Position numbers and translations under genes: made by a program. Under the pieces are notes generated by a model, which was not told the origin of the DNA, searched no databases, and saw only the letters and a program-made list of their open reading frames with translations. A DNA stretch of 14,928 bases from an uncultured Bacteroidales bacterium (GTDB taxonomy: Bacteria; Bacteroidota; Bacteroidia; Bacteroidales; F082): NCBI GenBank assembly GCA_937877465.1, contig CALFIT010000214.1, positions 1 to 14,928 of the forward strand. The letters run 5' to 3'. Shown piece by piece: positions 6,764 through 13,844 of the stretch (the stretch's first letter is position 1; each line of letters begins with the position of its first letter).

Positions 6764-6781
6764 GTTTATATCGCATCCATC

Positions 6782-8236
6782 ATGAAGAAGAGCATCATCA
6801 CCATAGCCGTCGCTCTCGTCGGTGCGGCAACGGCATTCGCGCAAACCGCCGACGACGCTTGCCTGTTTTCGCAGGCTTTCTACCAAGGCACCGCCAAGGC
6901 CTTGGGCATGGGCAACGCCATGGGCGCGGTGGGCGGCGACATGACCGCCGTCAACATCAATCCGGCGGGGATGGGCATCTATCGCAGCAACGAGTTCACC
7001 GCCTCGCTCAACCTGCTCGACAACCATCACGTCTCATGCTATTACGGCTCGGACGTAAGTGCCAACAAGTGGCGCCTATCCATCCCCAACGTGGGTTATG
7101 TCGGCACCAAGCAGAAAAGCAACTTCCGCACGTTGCGCTTCACTCAATGGGGCATCGGGCTTACCCGCATCAACGACTACAACATGCACACTTTTGCGCG
7201 AGGCGTCAACCCGACGAGTTCGAGAATCGACAACTACCTTGCTCGCATTGATGGCTATGCCGACGACGAATTGCAGGCGTATTTCCCTTACGACATCTAT
7301 CCCGCCTGGCAAACCTATCTCATTGATCTTTATGAAGATGAGCAAGGGCTTTACTACAGCAGTCCCGTTCCGCAAGGCAACATCTGGCAAAGCCAAGACG
7401 ACGACTTCAAGGGCCGCTCGGAGGAATGGACCTTTGCGGGCAGCGCCAACTTCGCCGAGCGTCTTTTCCTTGGACTCAGCGTGAACCTGACCCACATCAA
7501 GCGCGAAGGGACACGGGTCTTCGAGGAAAGCCGTACCGAGGCCACCGAGACCGACTTCAACCGATGGAGTTTCAGCGAAGACATCACTTCCTCGGGCATG
7601 GGCGTCAACGCCAAGGTCGGCTTCATCTGGCATGCCAACCGCTGGCTGCGTTTGGGCGGGGCCTTCCACACGCCCACCGCCTATGCTTTCGACGAATCGT
7701 GGCAGACGGAGACCGAATCGGTAATCAGCTACATCCAGCGCAAATACATCAGCGAAAAATCGAGCTATGAATACACCTTCGTCAAGCCGCTGAAATGGGT
7801 GGGCAGCGCGGCATTCGTCGTTGGCCAACGCGGCATGATAAGCCTCGATGCGGAATACACCAACTTCGGCAAGGCCCGTTTCTCAGCCGACGATTACAAC
7901 TACGACGACGTCAACGCCGACATCAAGGCCGTTTACGGCAAGACCTTCAACCTTCGCATCGGCAGCGAATGGCGCATTGCCGACTCCTACCTCAGAGTGG
8001 GTGCGGGCTACTACGGTAGTCCCTTCGGCTTCGGCAAAGATGGCGGCAGCGTCAAGAAGGCATCGGTGGGCCTCAGCCTGCCGGCCTCTTCTTCGACTAC
8101 CTTCGATTTCGCCTACGAGCTGAGTCACGGCCTATCCTATCTCACCCTCTACGACGCTGGAGCGTTGGACATCGAGTCCGTCAGCCAGCGACAATTCAGG
8201 CATATCCTCTTGGCCACGCTCAAGGTACGTTTCTAA
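6782..8236 (+). CDS. OmpP1/FadL/TodX-family outer-membrane protein
   Basis: The 484-residue product has an SPI signal peptide (MKKSIITIAVALVGAATAFA, cleavage before Q21). It then has the GTAKALGMGNAMGAVGGDMTAVNINPAG segment near residues 36-63, which resembles the N-terminal hatch region shared by FadL-type transporters and PorV-like Bacteroidota proteins. The rest alternates strands and aromatic girdle residues and ends in a terminal strand, HILLATLKVRF, with the final Phe needed for barrel assembly. Bacteroidota members are often annotated as putative hemin receptors or fatty-acid transporters. The substrate is not deducible. It has its own promoter (6730-6737) and convergent transcription with the gene at 8295. 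Confidence 0.85.
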   Translation: MKKSIITIAVALVGAATAFAQTADDACLFSQAFYQGTAKALGMGNAMGAVGGDMTAVNINPAGMGIYRSNEFTASLNLLDNHHVSCYYGSDVSANKWRLSIPNVGYVGTKQKSNFRTLRFTQWGIGLTRINDYNMHTFARGVNPTSSRIDNYLARIDGYADDELQAYFPYDIYPAWQTYLIDLYEDEQGLYYSSPVPQGNIWQSQDDDFKGRSEEWTFAGSANFAERLFLGLSVNLTHIKREGTRVFEESRTEATETDFNRWSFSEDITSSGMGVNAKVGFIWHANRWLRLGGAFHTPTAYAFDESWQTETESVISYIQRKYISEKSSYEYTFVKPLKWVGSAAFVVGQRGMISLDAEYTNFGKARFSADDYNYDDVNADIKAVYGKTFNLRIGSEWRIADSYLRVGAGYYGSPFGFGKDGGSVKKASVGLSLPASSSTTFDFAYELSHGLSYLTLYDAGALDIESVSQRQFRHILLATLKVRF

Positions 8237-8238
8237 AC

Positions 8239-8270
8239 AAAAAAAGGGCCGCCTCAGTCCTAGGCGACCC
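8239..8270 (-). terminator. Intrinsic terminator of the zinc-ribbon gene
   Basis: Read on the minus strand, a GC-rich hairpin (arms 8262-8270 and 8246-8254, GGGTCGCCT pairing AGGCGGCCC with one mismatch) with a 7-base loop is followed by seven T's (8245-8239). It starts 25 bases after the stop of the minus-strand gene at 8295. On the plus strand the hairpin has no T-run, so it serves mainly the minus strand. Confidence 0.8.
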
Positions 8271-8294
8271 ACAATAAGTGCATTTACGTTATTG

Positions 8295-9467
8295 TCATTC
8301 GTTGTATTGCTCGATGATGCCCTTGTCGACAAGGATACGTCCGCAATACTCGCAAACAATGATTTTCTTGTGCGTGCAGATGTCCAACTGGTGTTGGGGC
8401 GGGATGCGGTTGAAGCAGCCGCCGCAAGCCTCGTTGTGGATGCCCACCACGGCAAGGCCGTTGCGGGCGTTCTTGCGGATGCGCTTGTAGGCCACCAGCA
8501 GGCGGTCTTCCACGAACTTCTCGCAGTCGGACGAGCGCTTCAACAGCTGCTCTTCTTCCTTCTCGGTGCCTTCCACCAACGAATGGAGCTCGTCTTGCTT
8601 ATCCTTCAGCGACGACTTCAGTTCATTGAGGTGCATCTGGGCCTGAGCCACCTTGTCGGCCACATCATTGTCCTTGGCCGTGATTTCCTTGATGCGTTTT
8701 TCAGACAGCTGAATGTCAAGCGTTTGATACTCAATCTCTTTCGTCAGCGAGTCGTATTCACGGTTGTTGCGGACATTGTTCTGCTGCTCTTCATATTTCT
8801 TGACCAGAGCCTCAGTCTCTTTAATCTTGATCTTGAAATTGGTGATTTCGGCTTGGTTTTTCTTACTTTCCGCCTTGAAATTGGCAATACGAGTTTCGAG
8901 GCCAGCGATTTCGTCCTCCATGTCTTGGATTTCCAAAGGAAGGTTGCCGCGATAAGCTCGGATTTCGTCAATTTTCGAGTCGACCTGCTGCAGGGTATAA
9001 AGCGCGACCAATTTCTGTTCAACACTCACTTCAACAGGGTCTTCCACTGGTTTTGGAGCCTCTTCTTTCACGACAGGTGCTTCAACTTGCGGAGTGGCGA
9101 CTTCCTCTTTTTTGGCCACAGGTTCAGACGCGGCTTTGGTTGTTTTCTTGGCGGCCTTTTTGGGCTTTGCTTCTTCTGCAGACTCTTCCTTAACCTCGGG
9201 GGCGGCTACAGCTTTGGTCGTCTTCTTGGTGGCCTTTTGGGGCTTTGCTTCTTCAGCAGGCTCTTCCTTAGCCTCTGGTTCGGTTACAGCTTTGGTCGTC
9301 TTCTTGGCAACCTTTTTGGGCTTTGCTTCTTCAGCAGGCTCTTCCTTAGCCTCTGGTTCGGTTACAGCCTTGGCAGTTTTCTTGGTAGCCTTCTTGGTTT
9401 CCTTAACATTCTTTGCTTCAGCGACTTCAGTCACTTCGGCAACTTCCTTGATTTCTTTCTTAGCCAT
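8295..9467 (-). CDS. Coiled-coil zinc-ribbon protein with Lys/Ala/Glu-rich repeat tail
   Basis: The C-terminal 240 residues match the COG1579 type: a long antiparallel coiled coil (about 150-335, starting EVSVEQKLVALYTLQQVDSK) followed by a C4 zinc ribbon with CGGC (C348, C351) and CEYC (C372, C375). Such proteins are thought to bind nucleic acid or act as scaffolds; the function is unproven. Unusual is the first ~145 residues: four 26-residue repeats (25-50, 51-76, 77-102, 103-127) of the type KKxxKKTTKAVTEPEAKEE, resembling histone H1-like or AlgP-like tails and likely disordered. At the DNA level three exact-length 78-bp units are visible. It lies 8 bases downstream of the Nif3-family gene, a pairing common in Bacteroidota, and an internal promoter may also drive it. 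A terminator follows. Confidence 0.9.
   Translation of the reverse strand: MAKKEIKEVAEVTEVAEAKNVKETKKATKKTAKAVTEPEAKEEPAEEAKPKKVAKKTTKAVTEPEAKEEPAEEAKPQKATKKTTKAVAAPEVKEESAEEAKPKKAAKKTTKAASEPVAKKEEVATPQVEAPVVKEEAPKPVEDPVEVSVEQKLVALYTLQQVDSKIDEIRAYRGNLPLEIQDMEDEIAGLETRIANFKAESKKNQAEITNFKIKIKETEALVKKYEEQQNNVRNNREYDSLTKEIEYQTLDIQLSEKRIKEITAKDNDVADKVAQAQMHLNELKSSLKDKQDELHSLVEGTEKEEEQLLKRSSDCEKFVEDRLLVAYKRIRKNARNGLAVVGIHNEACGGCFNRIPPQHQLDICTHKKIIVCEYCGRILVDKGIIEQYNE
9153..9386. repeat. Three tandem 78-bp coding repeats
   Basis: Units at 9153-9230, 9231-9308 and 9309-9386 share GGGCTTTGCTTCTTC and TCTTCCTTA blocks and are all 78 bp, so each encodes 26 residues in frame. Parts of units 2 and 3 are nearly identical over long stretches, while unit 1 is more diverged. 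This suggests recent duplication or gene conversion and possible copy-number variation between strains. Confidence 0.85.
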
Positions 9468-9475
9468 ATTGTTGA

Positions 9476-10273
9476 TTACTTATTTCTGACAAAATAATGG
9501 ACTGAATTCGTTTCCGTTTCAGCGATTTCGGCTGCAAAGGTAGGAAATTTTTTCCGAATTAATCCACATATTAATTCTTTCGTGAATTGTTCGGTTTCAA
9601 AATGCCCGCCATCGACCAACAAAATGCGCCCTTCGGGGATGAAAAAGTCGTGGTATTTGATGTCGGCGGTGAGGTAGGCGTCGGCTTTTTGGTCCAGTGC
9701 ATCTTGCATGAACGGACTGCCCGATCCACCACAAAGCGCCACTTTCTTGATTGTGCGGCCCGTCAAGGCAGAATGGCGCAAGCAAGGTGTTTTTATGGTT
9801 TCAGCCACAAGTGCAAGAAAACCAAGCTCTTCCATCGGCGTTTCAAACTCACCCACCATGCCCGCGCCGCAAAGGTCAGGTTCTTCGGTAACAGGCTGGA
9901 GGATGTGCAAATCCTTCAAGCCCAAACGCTCGGCAAGGACGCGGCTCACGCCCAAATAGCTGTTGTCCAAGTTGGTATGCATCGAAATCATGGCGATGTC
10001 GTGCTTGACGGCCTTCATCACGGCACGCTCGATGTAAGTTTCGGGTGAAAGGTGCTTCAATCCCCTGAAAATCAGCGGATGATGGCTCACGATGACATCG
10101 CAGTCCTTGGCGAAGGCCTCGTCCACAATCTCTTCGGTGATGTCCAAGCAAACCAAGGCCTTATGTGCCTCGGCGTTGAGGTCGCCCACTTGCAGGCCGG
10201 CGTTGTCGTAGCTTTCCTGCCATTGCAAAGGGGCAATCTCGGTGATGCAGTTCAGAATGTCGTTTACGGTCAT
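9476..10273 (-). CDS. Nif3-like dinuclear metal-centre protein
   Basis: The 265-residue protein belongs to the Nif3/YbgI family (often annotated GTP cyclohydrolase 1 type 2 homologue), which forms hexameric rings with a two-metal site; its physiological reaction is not settled. Metal ligands are recognisable: SHHP (H64, H65), HTNLDN (H99, D103) and DGGHFETE (H224, E226). The N-terminal TVNDILNCITEIAPLQWQES and DNAGLQVGD are typical. The length matches the short form without the extra inserted domain found in some relatives. The 3' 100 bases are strikingly AT-rich compared with the rest and contain a -7 box and a palindrome (9535-9577). It is divergent from lpxK with 54 bases between the starts. 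Confidence 0.93.
   Translation of the reverse strand: MTVNDILNCITEIAPLQWQESYDNAGLQVGDLNAEAHKALVCLDITEEIVDEAFAKDCDVIVSHHPLIFRGLKHLSPETYIERAVMKAVKHDIAMISMHTNLDNSYLGVSRVLAERLGLKDLHILQPVTEEPDLCGAGMVGEFETPMEELGFLALVAETIKTPCLRHSALTGRTIKKVALCGGSGSPFMQDALDQKADAYLTADIKYHDFFIPEGRILLVDGGHFETEQFTKELICGLIRKKFPTFAAEIAETETNSVHYFVRNK
9535..9542 (-). promoter_or_regulatory. Internal -7 box within nif3-like gene
   Basis: The minus strand reads TACCTTTG followed by CAGCC, as good a match to TAnnTTTG as the intergenic promoters in this window. It is inside the 3' coding end of the Nif3-family gene, 67 bases before the zinc-ribbon start. It would give that gene independent transcription. No clear TTTG -33 element is seen; the palindrome at 9556-9577 occupies that place. 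Confidence 0.45.
9556..9577. promoter_or_regulatory. Operator-like palindrome at the internal promoter
   Basis: GAATTAAT (9556-9563) and ATTAATTC (9570-9577) are perfect 8-bp inverted arms around CCACAT. The palindrome is centred about 24 bases upstream of the internal minus-strand -7 box, overlapping where a -33 element would be, so it resembles a regulator site. It lies in codons for ELICGLI using TTA and ATA, rare in this neighbourhood. Confidence 0.35.
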
Positions 10274-10290
10274 ATTTTCAAAATTTGGCT

Positions 10291-10298
10291 CAAAATTA
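10291..10298 (-). promoter_or_regulatory. -7 box for the nif3-like operon
   Basis: The minus strand reads TAATTTTG, matching TAnnTTTG, 17 bases before the Nif3-family ATG at 10273. It is one arm of a perfect inverted repeat with the lpxK box. Confidence 0.5.
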
Positions 10299-10310
10299 GG
10301 AAAATTTGTC

Positions 10311-10318
10311 TAATTTTG
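10311..10318 (+). promoter_or_regulatory. -7 box for the lpxK operon
   Basis: TAATTTTG matches TAnnTTTG, with a TTTG at 10284-10287 as a possible -33 element (23-base spacer, long). The lpxK ATG is 9 bases after the box, so the mRNA would be nearly leaderless. Confidence 0.55.
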
Positions 10319-10327
10319 ACCGCTTAT

Positions 10328-11377
10328 ATGGGAACTTTCTTGGTATTCATATCGCTATTGTATCGTATCATCTTGATTGTCAGGAACAAACTCTACGACA
10401 GAGGTATTCTCAAATCAAGAAGATTCGACATGCCCGTCATCAATGTCGGCAACCTCAGCATGGGCGGGACGGGCAAGACGCCCACCGTGGAATACCTTAT
10501 TAATAAATTGGGCGGCTCGTTTCGCCTTGCCACGCTCAGTCGGGGCTATGGCCGCAAGACGAAAGGCTTCAAGATGGCCGATGCCGCCTGCACCTACGAG
10601 GACTTGGGCGACGAGCCGTTGCAATATTTCTGGAAGTTTCCGGCAATCACGGTGGCCGTTGACGAAAACCGCGTGGAAGGCGTGAACCGACTGCTCGAAG
10701 GCGAAAAACCGCCCGAGGTCATCTTGCTCGACGATGCCTTCCAGCACCGCAAAATCACGGCTGGACTGAACATCCTATTGACTGAATACCAACGACTTTA
10801 CACCGACGACCGACTCTTTCCGGCAGGCCGTTTGCGCGACCTGAAATCCTCGGCCCAACGCGCCGACATCATCGTTGTGAGCAAATCGCCCGACACGCTT
10901 TCGGAGCAAGACAAAGCGTTGGTTATCAACAAACTGAATCCAACGGAACGGCAAAAGGTGTTTTTCTCCCATTTGGACTACAAGCCTATGCAGCCCTTGA
11001 ATGCGGCGGCGAGAAACATTGCAGCCGAAAACGCCGATGCCGTCCTGCTGTTCTGCGGCATTGCCCGTCCCAACCCGTTGATTGACAGACTGAAAACGCA
11101 ATTCAAGCAAGTCGAGGCCTTGACGTTTGCCGACCATCACGCCTACACCGAAAACGACGTGAAAAAGGTGCTCCGTCAGTTCGAGAGCCTTGCGGGCGAG
11201 CGGAAAATCATCGTCACCACCGAAAAAGATGCCGCCCGATTGACAAATTCTCCCTATCTTTGTCAGTTTGAATCCGCGCCGCTATACGATTTGCCCGTGA
11301 GCGTGCGTTTTGATGAGGAAGAAAAGTTTAACGAAGAAATATTGAATTATGTACGACAGAATCATCACCACCGTTGA
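10328..11377 (+). CDS. lpxK: Tetraacyldisaccharide 4'-kinase LpxK
   Basis: LpxK phosphorylates the 4' position of the lipid A disaccharide at the inner face of the cytoplasmic membrane. The 349-residue protein has a hydrophobic N-terminal anchor (GTFLVFISLLYRIILIV), then RNKLYDRGIL and the P-loop VGNLSMGGTGKTPT (40-53), followed by LSRGYGRKTKG, the DDAFQHRK motif, and DRLFPAGRLRD, all family signatures. The open frame runs further upstream, but the ATG at 10328 is chosen because it gives the usual short N-terminal anchor and follows a -7 box. The anchor is slightly shorter than in Bacteroides relatives. The 3' end overlaps punA by 29 bases, implying coupled translation. Confidence 0.95.
   Translation: MGTFLVFISLLYRIILIVRNKLYDRGILKSRRFDMPVINVGNLSMGGTGKTPTVEYLINKLGGSFRLATLSRGYGRKTKGFKMADAACTYEDLGDEPLQYFWKFPAITVAVDENRVEGVNRLLEGEKPPEVILLDDAFQHRKITAGLNILLTEYQRLYTDDRLFPAGRLRDLKSSAQRADIIVVSKSPDTLSEQDKALVINKLNPTERQKVFFSHLDYKPMQPLNAAARNIAAENADAVLLFCGIARPNPLIDRLKTQFKQVEALTFADHHAYTENDVKKVLRQFESLAGERKIIVTTEKDAARLTNSPYLCQFESAPLYDLPVSVRFDEEEKFNEEILNYVRQNHHHR
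11241..11265 (+). promoter_or_regulatory. Possible internal promoter with inverted repeat upstream of punA
   Basis: TATCTTTG (11255-11262) matches the -7 consensus inside the lpxK 3' coding end, 86 bases before the punA ATG. It is part of an inverted repeat TGACAAA (11241-11247)/TTTGTCA (11259-11265) with an 11-base loop. No properly spaced -33 element is seen, so this is a weak call. Confidence 0.25.
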
Positions 11378-12185
11378 GTATATCAACAAGAAAACCAATA
11401 ACTTCCGTCCGGAAGTCGGCATCGTCTTAGGCTCCGGCTTGGGCGGTTTGGCCAACGGCATCGCCGTGGAATGTGCTATCCCCTATTCTGAAATCCCCGA
11501 CTTCCCCGTCTCGACGGTGAAGGGCCACCAAGGGCAACTGCTGTTTGGCAGCATCGCGGGTCGCAAGGTCGTGGCCATGCAGGGCCGTTTCCACTATTAC
11601 GAGGGCTACCCGATGAGCGAGGTCACCTTCCCCATCCGCGTGATGATGCAGTTGGGCATCAAGTTCCTCATTCTCAGCAACGCAGCGGGAGGGTTGAACC
11701 CGAGTTTCCATGTGGGCGACATCATGATCATCAACGACCAAATCCACGCCATGCCTAATCCTTTGATTGGGCCGCACGACGAGCGTTTCGGCGAGCGTTT
11801 CCCCGACATGAGCGAGCCTTACGACAAACGCCTCATCCGCTTGGCCGACGAAATCGCGATGGAAAAAGGCATCTGGGTGCAGCACGGCGTGTATTGCTCC
11901 ACCACCGGCCCGACCTATGAGACACCCGCCGAGTGCCGCTATTTCCGCATCATCGGGGCCGACACCATCGGGATGTCCACCACGCCCGAGGTCATCGTGG
12001 CGCGACAGGGCAAGCTGCCCGTCTTCGGCCTGAGCATCGTTTCCGACATGGGCAACATCTATGGCGTTGACCACACCGTCACCATCACACACGAGGAGGT
12101 CATCGCCGCCGTCAATGCCGTCGAGCCGAAGCTCATCACCCTCATCACCGAACTCATCCGCCGCAGCGCCGAAATCCAGTTCTGA
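11349..12185 (+). CDS. punA: Purine-nucleoside phosphorylase (trimeric PNP family)
   Basis: The 278-residue protein belongs to the trimeric PNP/MTAP family, which splits purine nucleosides with phosphate into base and ribose 1-phosphate in purine salvage. Visible sites: the phosphate loop LGSGLGGLA with S29, GHQG with H60, the GRFHYYEGY segment (79-87), SNAAGG at 110-115, TGPTYETPAE with the purine-binding E191, GMSTTPE with M209, and THEE with H248. The position equal to Asn243 of human PNP is Asp233 (VSDMG). An Asp at this place is found in MTAP and favours 6-amino purines, so adenosine may be accepted. It overlaps lpxK by 29 bases and lpxH by one base (TGATG), so all three are one operon. 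Confidence 0.95.
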   Translation: MYDRIITTVEYINKKTNNFRPEVGIVLGSGLGGLANGIAVECAIPYSEIPDFPVSTVKGHQGQLLFGSIAGRKVVAMQGRFHYYEGYPMSEVTFPIRVMMQLGIKFLILSNAAGGLNPSFHVGDIMIINDQIHAMPNPLIGPHDERFGERFPDMSEPYDKRLIRLADEIAMEKGIWVQHGVYCSTTGPTYETPAECRYFRIIGADTIGMSTTPEVIVARQGKLPVFGLSIVSDMGNIYGVDHTVTITHEEVIAAVNAVEPKLITLITELIRRSAEIQF

Positions 12186-12946
12186 TGGCCGTCTATTTCG
12201 TCACCGACTTCCACTTGGGCATCCCCACGCTCGAAGACAGTCACGAGCGCGAGCGCAAGCTGTTGCGCTTCTTGGACACGATTCGTCCCGACTGCGAGGA
12301 ACTCTACCTGATGGGCGACCTCTTCGACTTCTGGTTTGAATACAAGACCGTGATTCCCAAAGGGTTCGTAAGGCTGCAAGGCAAGTTGGCCGAGTTCACC
12401 GACGCGGGCATTCCCGTGCATCTTTTCATCGGCAACCACGACCTTTGGAGTTTCGGCTATCTGCATGACGAAATCGGGTTAGAGCTGCACCGCGAGCCAG
12501 TCGTCAAGACCATCAAGGGGAAGAAATTCTTCTTGGTCCACGGCGACGGCAAAGGTCCGGGCGACAAAGGCTACAAGTTCTTGAAAAAGGTGTTCGAGTT
12601 CAAGCCTAACCAATGGTTGTTCAAATGGTTGCATCCCGACTTGGGCATAGGATTGGCCTTGAAATGGTCACACAACCACCGCCTGAAGAAACTCAAGAAC
12701 GAGGTGGAACGCGGCTATTACGACGACATCCCCAACACGCGCCTCTACCAATACGCCCAAGAGCAAGCCCAACTCGACCCGTCGATTGACTTCTTCGTCT
12801 TCGGCCACCAGCACAAGCCGATGCAATACAAGACCGGCGACCATGCCCTGACCACCGTCGTCGGGAATTGGATTTATGACTTCACCTACGCCGTGTTTGA
12901 CGGGGAAAATGTTGAATTGAAGCGATTTGAGGAAGCTACTCATTGA
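12185..12946 (+). CDS. lpxH: UDP-2,3-diacylglucosamine diphosphatase LpxH-like
   Basis: LpxH removes UMP from UDP-2,3-diacylglucosamine to give lipid X, an early lipid A step at the membrane surface. The 253-residue calcineurin-like phosphoesterase shows every metal motif: DFH (D8, H10), GDLFDFW (D45), GNHDLW (N84, H85), HGDG (H119) and GHQH (H208, H210). FDFWFEYK and the helical insert (about 125-185) are typical of LpxH rather than general phosphoesterases. Its start overlaps the punA stop (TGATG), indicating translational coupling. The 3' end is duplicated, in decayed form, about 1 kb downstream (13845-13934), beyond the Bro-N gene. Confidence 0.92.
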   Translation: MAVYFVTDFHLGIPTLEDSHERERKLLRFLDTIRPDCEELYLMGDLFDFWFEYKTVIPKGFVRLQGKLAEFTDAGIPVHLFIGNHDLWSFGYLHDEIGLELHREPVVKTIKGKKFFLVHGDGKGPGDKGYKFLKKVFEFKPNQWLFKWLHPDLGIGLALKWSHNHRLKKLKNEVERGYYDDIPNTRLYQYAQEQAQLDPSIDFFVFGHQHKPMQYKTGDHALTTVVGNWIYDFTYAVFDGENVELKRFEEATH

Positions 12947-12961
12947 AAAACAACTCTATAT

Positions 12962-13807
12962 ATGACTAAGAAAGAAGCATTACAATTGTTTGAACAGAGA
13001 AAAGTCCGCACCGTTTGGGACGACAAAGAAGAGAAGTGGTATTTCTGTGTTACCGATGTTGTTGAAGCACTTACTGACAGTGCCAATCCAACAGATTACA
13101 TCAAGAAAATGCGAAAGCGCGACCCCATGCTCGCTGAAGGGTGGGGACAAATTGTCACCCCCCTTTCTGTACAAACTGCAGGAGGCAAACAAAAAGTGAA
13201 TTTTGCCTCAACAGAAGGAATATTCCGCCTCATCCAATCCATTCCCTCGCCCAAGGCCGAGCCTTTCAAGCAATGGATGGCACAAGTAGCCAGCCAACGC
13301 ATCGACCAGATGCAAAACCCTGAACTGAGCATCGACCAGGCCGTTGCCGACTACAGGAGACTGGGCTATTCCGAGGCTTGGATTAACCAGCGCATCAAGT
13401 CCATCGAAGTGCGCAAGGAACTGACCGACGAATGGAAACGCACTGGCGTTCAGGAAGGTGTGGAATATGCTTCGCTCACCGACATCATCACGCGCGAATG
13501 GAGCGGCCTGACCACCAAACAATACAAGCAGTTCAAAGGCCTGAAAAAAGAGAACCTGCGCGACAACATGACCAACCTTGAAATCGCGCTCAACATCTTG
13601 GCCGAAGCCTCTGCCACCGAACTCTCAAAACAACGCGACCCACAAGGTTTCCGCCAACAAAAACAAGTGGCCAAAGACGGCGGCAGCGTTGCCAAAGCCG
13701 CCCGCAACCAGTTGGAAAGCCAATTGGGCCGCAGCATCATTTCACCCGAGAAGGCAAGCGATTATTTGTTGCCTGCGGAAGACGTTGAGGCGTTGCCAGA
13801 GCCGTAA
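12962..13807 (+). CDS. Bro-N domain protein, DinD-like
   Basis: The 281-residue protein has an N-terminal Bro-N domain (about 14-115): VRTVWDDKEEKWYFCVTDVV, then RKRDPMLAEGWGQIV and FASTEGIFRLIQSI, the pattern of phage antirepressors and BRO proteins. The C-terminal part (about 145-260) resembles E. coli DinD: KELTDEWKRTGVQEGVEYA, NLRDNMTNLEIALNILAEAS and the GGSVAKAARNQLESQLGR stretch. DinD is an SOS-induced protein reported to inhibit RecA strand exchange; that role here is inference. No LexA-type operator was recognised. The gene begins 15 bases after lpxH with no -7 box of its own. It is bracketed by two versions of the lpxH 3' end, so it looks inserted. The first 240 bases are more AT-rich than the rest. 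Confidence 0.85.
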   Translation: MTKKEALQLFEQRKVRTVWDDKEEKWYFCVTDVVEALTDSANPTDYIKKMRKRDPMLAEGWGQIVTPLSVQTAGGKQKVNFASTEGIFRLIQSIPSPKAEPFKQWMAQVASQRIDQMQNPELSIDQAVADYRRLGYSEAWINQRIKSIEVRKELTDEWKRTGVQEGVEYASLTDIITREWSGLTTKQYKQFKGLKKENLRDNMTNLEIALNILAEASATELSKQRDPQGFRQQKQVAKDGGSVAKAARNQLESQLGRSIISPEKASDYLLPAEDVEALPEP

Positions 13808-13844
13808 CAATTCCGTAAAGATATATGGATAACTTGACGTTAAT

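Noticed and set aside
9153..9386. Possible CRISPR array or satellite
   Set aside because: Units are 78 bp, contiguous without spacers and in frame in a real gene, so they are coding tandem repeats.
8292..9497. A 401-codon plus-strand Phe/Leu/Gly-rich frame resembling a membrane protein
   Set aside because: It is the antisense of the Lys/Ala/Glu repeat and coiled-coil gene; its hydrophobic repeats mirror the AAG/GAA codons on the real strand.
10052..10327. N-terminal extension of the lpxK frame
   Set aside because: It lies over the nif3-like coding sequence and both divergent promoters and adds residues no LpxK has.
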